From Campylobacterales bacterium (GTDB taxonomy: Bacteria > Campylobacterota > Campylobacteria > Campylobacterales > QNZT01): a DNA stretch of 6,777 nucleotides. Each line of letters opens with the position of its first letter. The stretch's first letter is position 1. This document shows positions 1 through 5,305 of the stretch, in pieces. Under the pieces are notes generated by a model that saw only the letters and a program-made list of their open reading frames with translations, did no database searches and was not told the DNA's origin. The stretch covers positions 1 through 6,777 of the forward strand of contig JALWRO010000114.1 in NCBI GenBank assembly GCA_027080605.1, written 5' to 3'. Position numbers and translations under genes: made by a program.

Positions 1-1
1 C

Positions 2-673
2 GAAGGAGCGGTACTCAACAATATTATCGGAACCAAAAATACGATCGATCTGGCGATCAAATACAATGTTGAAAAGTTTGTGCTCATTTCGACTGATAAA
101 GCAGTGCGTCCGACCAATGTCATGGGCGCGACCAAACGGGTATGTGAACTTTATGCCCAGAATGTCGAGAGCAAAAACACGCTGATTACGGCGGTGCGTT
201 TCGGTAACGTACTGGGTTCCAGCGGCAGTGTGATTCCCAGGTTTAAAAAGCTGATAGCACAAAATCGTCCCCTGACGATCACCCATCCGGAAATCACGCG
301 TTACTTCATGTTGATTCCGGAAGCGTGTCAGCTGGTGCTTCAGGCGGCGGCAATCGCCCAAAAGAACGAACTCTTTATTCTCGATATGGGAGAACCGGTC
401 AAAATCGTCGATCTGGCAAAAAAAATGCTCAAAATTTATGACAAAGAGGAGCTGGGAATCCGGTTTACCGGTTTGCGTAAAGGGGAGAAACTTTATGAAG
501 AGTTGCTCATCGACGAGAGTGACAAAAAGACCATGTATGACTCCATTCTGGTCTCCACAACGACGGATTATGACATCAAAAAATTGGAACGTGATATCGA
601 AGAGCTACTGATAGTTGAAGATAAATTACAAAAACTTAAAGATATTTTACCTGAATTCTCTCATGAAACCTAA
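2..673 (+). CDS. NDP-sugar 4,6-dehydratase, PglF/WbpM/CapD type (3' part only)
   Basis: This is the C-terminal 223 residues of an extended short-chain dehydrogenase that makes UDP-4-keto-6-deoxy sugars from UDP-GlcNAc-type substrates for glycans or protein glycosylation. The frame is open from base 2, so the gene starts outside the window; an internal GTG at 80 is not the true start. Visible signatures are STDKAVRPTN (bases 89-118), the catalytic-position MGATK (122-136), RFGNVLGSSGSVIPRF (from 197) and RKGEKLYEELL (from 476), all typical of the family. The usual YxxxK tyrosine is replaced by Met, as known for PglF and WbpM. These long homologues carry N-terminal membrane helices and a second Rossmann-like region, which would lie off the left edge. 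A short soluble PseB-like form is less likely because of the Met. Family assignment is firm; the exact sugar product cannot be told from this part. Confidence 0.9.
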   Translation, partial: EGAVLNNIIGTKNTIDLAIKYNVEKFVLISTDKAVRPTNVMGATKRVCELYAQNVESKNTLITAVRFGNVLGSSGSVIPRFKKLIAQNRPLTITHPEITRYFMLIPEACQLVLQAAAIAQKNELFILDMGEPVKIVDLAKKMLKIYDKEELGIRFTGLRKGEKLYEELLIDESDKKTMYDSILVSTTTDYDIKKLERDIEELLIVEDKLQKLKDILPEFSHET

Positions 674-690
674 ATATTATTTTAATAATG

Positions 691-696
691 TATAAT
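691..696 (+). promoter_or_regulatory. Sigma-70 -10 box for the secreted-protein gene
   Basis: A perfect TATAAT lies 40 bases upstream of the TTG start at 737, preceded by an AT-rich stretch (671-690). No TTGACA-like -35 is seen at the expected distance, which fits Campylobacterota, where the -35 is poorly conserved and AT periodicity replaces it. The predicted transcript start is near 703, giving a leader of about 34 bases. The only palindrome in the gap (676-689) is entirely A/T, so no convincing terminator separates this gene from the dehydratase. Confidence 0.6.
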
Positions 697-723
697 AGAA
701 TTCCTTTAATAAATCAAAAAAAC

Positions 724-729
724 AGAAGG
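724..729 (+). promoter_or_regulatory. Ribosome binding site supporting the TTG start at 737
   Basis: AGAAGG sits 7 bases before the TTG at 737. The TTG opens directly into a Lys plus hydrophobic signal peptide, so this site decides the start. The spacing and the match to the 3' end of 16S rRNA make the rare TTG initiator believable. Confidence 0.65.
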
Positions 730-736
730 TGTATCG

Positions 737-2917
737 TTGAAATTTATCTTTTATCTTTTTCTTTTACTTTTCACACTTTTATCTGCTGCTGAATTGGTGA
801 CCAAAAGTCATCTGCTGAAGTCGGGTGATTTGATTACGTTTTATCCAAAACAGGGGGAAACACTCTCTGTCGGTAAAGATTTCAAACATCTTATCCCAAG
901 GGCAAATTACGATATCGTGATGAAAAACGGTACGCGAGTCTATTTTGAAAATCGAAATCAGGAAGATGATATGTATATCATTTTCAACGATGCCACCGAA
1001 CCGGGTGATGTAGTGCAGATTAAAGTGAATCGCGGCTTTTTTAATTATACGACACAATCTTTTGAAGCTTTGCCTAAAACAGTAAAAAAGATTTTAAAAG
1101 CCAGTACAAAACGTCAGAAATCCGGGAAGCATATCAAGCATATGAAAGATGCAGTAGTAGAGACCGAAGAGTTCTGTTTTGATGCCATGGGCAATATTAT
1201 AGAGTGTCGACCTGCGTCAACGGTGCAGCAATCGCCCGTAAAGATGCAAACAGCTTCTGTAGCAAAGCGTGAGGTTACCCATCCCGTTTCAGAGGCTATT
1301 CTCAAAAAAGAAGAAAAAGATGGGACAAATTTTCTGGATCTCTTTGCACAGAAAATTAAAAAAGCGCTGGCATCCATTTCCGAAGATTTACGAGATGTGA
1401 GAAAGGATGAAAAAAAGAGGGCTGCTTCTCAGACAAAACCGGAAAAACCGGTACAACAACACATTGTAGATAAACCCCTGAAAATTACCCAAAAAAATTC
1501 CAAACCTGCAAATATTAACAAATACAACACCCCTTCCGATCAGGAAGTCGCCGCTGGAACTATCCTCTCCGCACCGAAATTTCACAGTTTGCCGGAAAAT
1601 ATCGGTATGGTAGAGCAGTTTGACCAGATGTCTGTCGCGGCACAGGTGCCTCGGTTGCAATCTTCACCGGCGGTTGTGCCTGAAGAAAAACCTGCTGCTG
1701 AGGTATATCAAAAGCCAGCTATTGCGGCACAGGCGAAGTTTGCACCGTATGACAATCTGAACCAAAATTATGCCAAACCGACGTATCAAAAGCCGGCTGC
1801 AGCGGCATATCATGAAGAGAAAACCGCTTTTTCGGATGTGCGTCGTCCCGATCTGAAAGTTTCCGCTCCCGCATTTGCGCAAAAGAAGTTGTTTGCCGAG
1901 ACCAAAACTGCAAAGCCGGCTCTCGGGCAGGCTGTTCGTCCGGATGATTTTGCCGGATCTCAGGGTAGTGGGTTGCCGTCGGCTGTTTCCAAACCGCAGA
2001 TCGCTTCCAGACGGGGTGTTCCGTCGTTTGAAACGAAAATCGCCCAAAACAGGGTTTCAGAGAAAACGGTACAGCCTGATCTTCGCCGTGCTGCACCGCA
2101 GCTACCGGCACAGCCGACACCTGCTATGCATGAAAGGGTTTCCGGACCCGGTTTGACACAGATAGCGGCTCCGCAGGTCAAACCTGTTGCACCGGTGGTG
2201 TCTGAAACACTTTCCAAACCGGTAATAGAGCCGGTAGCGCCTCCTAAAATCGAACCGCAGGAACCGGTTGTAGTAGAGACTCCGGAAACACCGAAAGAGG
2301 AGAGTGCGCCTTCTAATAAAATCGTTATTACCAAAATCATTAACAAAAAGCGGTCTCCGGCACAAACGGCACCGCTTGAGCGGATGAGTGACCGTCTGCT
2401 TGGCGGCGGGTACAGTGAACAGCACAATATGGGCCAGGTGGGTGTCAAAGCCTACAGTAACAGAAAGCCGATCTCCGCCTGGGTGGAAGTCTACAAAGGG
2501 AAACGCCGTGTCAAGACTTTTTATACCAGTGGCGGAAAACTGGTCAAACTCCCGGCAGGAACCTATGTTTTGAAGGCGACGTACCGTACCGGGACTTCCA
2601 AACAGAAAAAGAGTCTGGGCAGAGTGCGTCTTCATGAAGGCGATACTATCCGAAAACGGGTCTATTTCAATGTCGGCAAACTCAACATTGTCGCAAAGAG
2701 AAAAGGTAAACCGGTCTATGTCAAAGTCGAAATCTACAAAAACGGTTCAAAACGGCGTTATGCCTATACGTTTTCATCGCAAATAACGGGAGAAGCACAT
2801 TTGCAGCTTGCAGAAGGCAAATATAAAATCGTCGTGCTTGAACACGGTACTAAAAAAGTGTTTGACAATGTACGCATCAAAGGCAGTGCCTCCAAAACAC
2901 TCCGGGTGGAGTTTTAA
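737..2917 (+). CDS. Secreted Pro/Ala/Lys-rich protein with two tandem C-terminal beta modules, function unknown
   Basis: I do not recognise this 726-residue protein. It starts with a Sec signal peptide: Lys2, a hydrophobic core at 3-15, and probable cleavage after Ala17 or Ala18 (LLSA-AE). Residues about 19-115 look like a small folded domain rich in alternating beta-type sequence. A basic stretch follows, then a short segment with the only two cysteines, Cys147 and Cys157. Residues about 225-550 are low-complexity, rich in Pro, Ala, Lys and Gln, including a TonB-like Pro/Glu/Val section (494-522) and a repeated YQKPAxAA. The C-terminus (about 566-726) is two similar modules of about 80 residues with a KPxxxxVEVYK core and a later L.G.Y element, like carboxypeptidase-regulatory or PEGA-type beta-sandwich domains. 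This architecture suggests a periplasmic or outer-surface protein whose linker spans or holds apart two folded ends. It is not a TonB: the C-terminal domain differs and the N-terminus appears cleavable. It has its own promoter-like box and SD, so it may be transcribed separately from the dehydratase. Confidence 0.8.
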   Translation: MKFIFYLFLLLFTLLSAAELVTKSHLLKSGDLITFYPKQGETLSVGKDFKHLIPRANYDIVMKNGTRVYFENRNQEDDMYIIFNDATEPGDVVQIKVNRGFFNYTTQSFEALPKTVKKILKASTKRQKSGKHIKHMKDAVVETEEFCFDAMGNIIECRPASTVQQSPVKMQTASVAKREVTHPVSEAILKKEEKDGTNFLDLFAQKIKKALASISEDLRDVRKDEKKRAASQTKPEKPVQQHIVDKPLKITQKNSKPANINKYNTPSDQEVAAGTILSAPKFHSLPENIGMVEQFDQMSVAAQVPRLQSSPAVVPEEKPAAEVYQKPAIAAQAKFAPYDNLNQNYAKPTYQKPAAAAYHEEKTAFSDVRRPDLKVSAPAFAQKKLFAETKTAKPALGQAVRPDDFAGSQGSGLPSAVSKPQIASRRGVPSFETKIAQNRVSEKTVQPDLRRAAPQLPAQPTPAMHERVSGPGLTQIAAPQVKPVAPVVSETLSKPVIEPVAPPKIEPQEPVVVETPETPKEESAPSNKIVITKIINKKRSPAQTAPLERMSDRLLGGGYSEQHNMGQVGVKAYSNRKPISAWVEVYKGKRRVKTFYTSGGKLVKLPAGTYVLKATYRTGTSKQKKSLGRVRLHEGDTIRKRVYFNVGKLNIVAKRKGKPVYVKVEIYKNGSKRRYAYTFSSQITGEAHLQLAEGKYKIVVLEHGTKKVFDNVRIKGSASKTLRVEF
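1706..1807 (+). repeat. Two copies of a 24-base coding repeat (YQKPAxAA) in the linker
   Basis: Bases 1706-1729 and 1784-1807 encode YQKPAIAA and YQKPAAAA (residues 324-331 and 350-357). The DNA is nearly identical apart from one wobble change and one changed codon. They lie 78 bases apart, in frame, inside the Pro/Ala-rich linker. This fits linker growth by duplication, though only two clear copies are visible. Confidence 0.55.
2432..2914 (+). repeat. Diverged tandem duplication of a beta-sandwich-like module (protein level)
   Basis: Residues about 566-644 and 645-726 of the secreted protein can be aligned by eye. RKPISAWVEVYKGKRR matches GKPVYVKVEIYKNGSKRR. Next comes YTSG against YTFSSQITG, then LPAGTYVLKA against LAEGKYKIVV, then a GT-K turn, a VR element and a final basic strand ending in V.F. 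The match is at protein level and the DNA has diverged, so the duplication is old. The pattern (modifiable loop, T/S-G, L.aG.Y) is that of carboxypeptidase-regulatory or PEGA-like folds, which usually act as structural or binding modules on exported proteins. Confidence 0.6.
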
Positions 2918-2927
2918 CAAAAAACGC

Positions 2928-2933
2928 TATAAT
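2928..2933 (+). promoter_or_regulatory. Sigma-70 -10 box for the mqnC-M16-recG run
   Basis: TATAAT lies 28 bases upstream of the mqnC ATG, in the 44-base gap after the secreted-protein gene, in the context GCTATAATTTT. A -35 would fall inside the end of the upstream gene and none is recognisable. The predicted leader is only about 20 bases, just enough for the SD. Read-through from upstream remains possible because no solid terminator precedes it. Confidence 0.6.
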
Positions 2934-2949
2934 TTTCGCTAATAACGAC

Positions 2950-2954
2950 AGAGG
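2950..2954 (+). promoter_or_regulatory. Ribosome binding site of mqnC
   Basis: AGAGG (within AGAGGTGG, 2950-2957) stands 7 bases before the ATG at 2962. It selects that ATG over the in-frame ATG at 2971, which would be 16 bases away. Confidence 0.65.
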
Positions 2955-2961
2955 TGGAAAT

Positions 2962-4023
2962 ATGGCACGTATGACAAATGAAGAGGCGCTTGATCTCATC
3001 AAAAACGCAGATCTCAATACACTGGGGCGTATGGCGCTGGCACGTAAAAGAGAGCTGCATCCTAAGCGTATCACCTCTTTTGTGGTGGATCGCAACATCA
3101 ACTACACCAACGTCTGCTGGGTCGATTGTAAGTTCTGTGCCTTTTACCGTCACGGCAAAGATGATGATGCCTATGTGCTCAGTTTCGAGGAGATCGGCAA
3201 GAAGATCGAAGAGCTCATTGCCATCGGCGGGACGCAGATCCTCTTTCAGGGCGGTGTGCATCCGAAACTGAAGATCGAGTGGTATGAAGATCTGGTCGAG
3301 TGGATTCACACCAACTATCCGACCATCACCATTCACGGTTTTTCAGCGATTGAGATTGACTATATCGCCAAAATTTCCCGTATCTCCTACAAAGAGGTGC
3401 TGGAGCGTCTTCATGCAAAGGGACTCTTTTCGATTCCCGGCGCGGGGGCGGAGATTTTGAGCGACAGGGTGCGGGATATTATCGCGCCCAAAAAACTCGA
3501 TGTCAAGAACTGGCTGGAGGTGCACCGTCAGGCGCACAAAGTGGGGATCAAATCGACCGCGACGATGATGTTCGGTACGGTCGAGACCGACGAAGAGATT
3601 ATCGAGCACTGGGAGCATATCCGCAATCTTCAGGATGAGACGGGCGGTTTCCGAGCGTTTATTATGTGGAGTTTTCAGCCCAGTCACACGAAACTGGCGC
3701 AGGAGATTCCGACCATTACCAAACAATCTTCCAACCGTTACCTGCGACTGCTTGCCGTCAGTCGACTCTATCTGGATAACTTCAAAAATATCCAGAGTTC
3801 GTGGGTGACGCAGGGGAGTTATATCGGTCAGCTGGCGTTACTGTTCGGCGCCAACGATCTGGGCAGTACGATGATGGAAGAGAACGTCGTCGCGGCGGCG
3901 GGTGCGGTGAACCGTATGAATCAGGAAGAGATGATCCGCCTGATCGAGGATATCGGAGAGATTCCCGCCAAACGGGATACGGCGTATAATATTTTAGAGG
4001 TATATGAGAGAGAAAATGTTTAA
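2962..4023 (+). CDS. mqnC: Cyclic dehypoxanthinyl futalosine synthase (radical SAM)
   Basis: This 353-residue cytoplasmic radical-SAM enzyme of the futalosine route to menaquinone converts dehypoxanthine futalosine to its cyclic form, the step that builds the bicyclic naphthoquinone precursor. The [4Fe-4S] cluster motif CxxxCxxC is seen as CWVDCKFCAF, with Cys52, Cys56 and Cys59. It is preceded by DRNINYTNVC and followed by FYRHGKDDDAY and, at 96-101, QGGVHP. This combination is typical of MqnC. The related MqnE (aminofutalosine synthase) usually has NRHIN.TN at this point, so MqnC is preferred. Length is normal for the family and the reading frame is intact. The gene heads a packed run: its last 20 bases overlap the M16 gene if that starts at 4004. 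Menaquinone is the respiratory quinone of Campylobacterota, so this gene is probably essential. Confidence 0.93.
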   Translation: MARMTNEEALDLIKNADLNTLGRMALARKRELHPKRITSFVVDRNINYTNVCWVDCKFCAFYRHGKDDDAYVLSFEEIGKKIEELIAIGGTQILFQGGVHPKLKIEWYEDLVEWIHTNYPTITIHGFSAIEIDYIAKISRISYKEVLERLHAKGLFSIPGAGAEILSDRVRDIIAPKKLDVKNWLEVHRQAHKVGIKSTATMMFGTVETDEEIIEHWEHIRNLQDETGGFRAFIMWSFQPSHTKLAQEIPTITKQSSNRYLRLLAVSRLYLDNFKNIQSSWVTQGSYIGQLALLFGANDLGSTMMEENVVAAAGAVNRMNQEEMIRLIEDIGEIPAKRDTAYNILEVYERENV

Positions 4024-5305
4024 ATTTATCATACTTATCGTGATATTGCTGGAAGGAGTTTTATTGAGTGCGACAGTAGAGAAGATCAAAGTCAAAGGTG
4101 TGGAGATTCCGCTCATATTTGAAAAAGATGCCACATTGCCGATTGCATCGATGCAGCTGATTTTTCAAAAGAGCGGGTCGATCGATGACGGCAAGCATCC
4201 GGGGATTGCGTCGTTCAGCGCATCTCTCTTAAACGAGGGGACTAAGGCGCTGGGGGCAGTCGGTTTTGCGCAGAAGCTGGAAGAGAACGCCATCCACCTC
4301 TCTTCGCACAGCGGTACGGAAACTTTCGTACTGGAGCTGGAGTCTCTGAAAGAGCAGTTCGGCAAAGGGGTGGGGTTATTGCAGGATTTGCTCAAAGACC
4401 CTAACCTGACGCAGAGTGCGTTTGACAAAGTGAAGTTGCTGAAACTGAGCCGCATCAAACAGAAAGAGAACGATTTCGACTATATCGCGAGTCTCAATCT
4501 CAAACTGCTGGTTTACAAAAATACCCCGCTCGGGCATCCGAGTATGGGTACCAGAGAGAGTCTGGAAGCGTTGAAACCGGAAGATGTTAAAGCCTATATC
4601 ATGAACCATCTGGTGCTGAAACGGGCGATTGTCGTCGTAGGTGGCGATATGACGCTGGAGGAGGCGAAAAAATTTGCCGCCGAAGCGCTTCAGCCGCTGG
4701 CAGAGGGCAGTTCGGAACCGTTGCCGTTTGTCAAACATATCGAAAAACCGGAACAGGTGGTTGCCAAAAAGGATACCAAACAGGCGTATGTCTATTTCAG
4801 CGCACCGTTGCATGTCAAAGCGGAGGACAAAGACCGCTACAAAGCGAAAGTAGCGGCGTTTATCCTCGGTGCGGGCGGTTTCGGCAGCCGGATGATGGAA
4901 GAGATCCGTGTCAAACGCGGACTTGCCTACTCCGCCTACTGCCGTGATAACATCAACAAATCGCACACATCGCTCAAGGGTTATCTCCAGACCAAACTGG
5001 AGTCGCAGGAGGAGGCGGTTAAGCTGGTCAAAGAGGTGATTGCCGATTTTGTCAAAAAAGGTGTCACCGAAGAGGAGCTGGCGCAGGCGAAACGCTTTAT
5101 CTCCGGCAGTGAACCGCTGCGAAACGAAGTACTCTCACAGCGTCTGAACCGTACTTTTATGGAGTATTATCAGGGACTCGGTGTCGGGTATCATGAAAAG
5201 GAGCTGGCGTTGATCGAAAAACTTACATTGAAAGAGTTGAACGATTTTATCCAATCTCATGAAGAGATTAATTTGCTCAGTTTTTCTATCGTTACAAAGC
5301 AGTGA
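4004..5305 (+). CDS. M16 family peptidase-like protein lacking the zinc site (probable non-catalytic subunit)
   Basis: This 433-residue protein has the two-half M16B layout (roughly residues 28-230 and 231-430) of the processing-protease/YmxG/PqqL group. Where active members have HxxEH in G.AHFLEHM..GT, this protein reads GIASFSASLLNEGT (67-80), so both His and the Glu are replaced by Ser70, Ser74 and Ala73. The second half is well kept: GGFGSRMMEEIR then RGLAYSAY, including Arg302 and Tyr309, whose seven-residue spacing matches the substrate-binding Arg/Tyr pair of M16 enzymes. It therefore probably pairs with an HxxEH-bearing partner encoded elsewhere; Helicobacter pylori YmxG and PqqE are, as I recall, such a pair. 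From 4004 or from the in-frame ATG at 4016 the protein begins with a hydrophobic leader ending in LLSA-T, suggesting export to the periplasm. A TTG at 4064 with a better SD would remove that leader. The stop overlaps the recG start by four bases. Confidence 0.87.
   Translation: MREKMFKFIILIVILLEGVLLSATVEKIKVKGVEIPLIFEKDATLPIASMQLIFQKSGSIDDGKHPGIASFSASLLNEGTKALGAVGFAQKLEENAIHLSSHSGTETFVLELESLKEQFGKGVGLLQDLLKDPNLTQSAFDKVKLLKLSRIKQKENDFDYIASLNLKLLVYKNTPLGHPSMGTRESLEALKPEDVKAYIMNHLVLKRAIVVVGGDMTLEEAKKFAAEALQPLAEGSSEPLPFVKHIEKPEQVVAKKDTKQAYVYFSAPLHVKAEDKDRYKAKVAAFILGAGGFGSRMMEEIRVKRGLAYSAYCRDNINKSHTSLKGYLQTKLESQEEAVKLVKEVIADFVKKGVTEEELAQAKRFISGSEPLRNEVLSQRLNRTFMEYYQGLGVGYHEKELALIEKLTLKELNDFIQSHEEINLLSFSIVTKQ
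4053..4058 (+). promoter_or_regulatory. Strong internal Shine-Dalgarno before an in-frame TTG (4064)
   Basis: AAGGAG lies 5 bases before a TTG at 4064 that is in the M16 reading frame. Initiation there would give MSATVEKIKV..., exactly the mature domain without its leader. The upstream ATGs at 4004 and 4016 have poorer sites: AGAGG at 3996-4000 is only 3 bases from the first and 15 from the second. The hydrophobic leader argues for the upstream start, so this may be a chance match or a second initiation site. Confidence 0.35.

Noticed and set aside
676..689. Palindrome ATTATT-TT-AATAAT after the dehydratase stop.
   Set aside because: It is all A/T with a 2-base loop and no T tract, so it would not make a stable terminator. 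It more likely reflects AT-rich promoter DNA.
2216..2302. Pro/Glu/Val-rich stretch suggesting a TonB protein.
   Set aside because: There is no TonB C-terminal domain, the N-terminus looks like a cleavable signal peptide rather than an anchor, and no ExbB/ExbD genes are nearby.
1664..2635. Several overlapping open frames on the minus strand under the Pro/Ala-rich linker and C-terminal modules.
   Set aside because: They overlap one another in different frames and have Arg/Cys/Ser-rich shadow composition. The + strand frame has a signal peptide, SD and internal module repeats.
2894..2915. Short hairpin ACTCC-GGGT-GGAGT followed by TTT at the end of the secreted-protein gene, as a possible terminator.
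   Set aside because: The stem is only five pairs, it lies inside the last codons, and the T tract is very short. It could attenuate transcription weakly but cannot be supported as a terminator.
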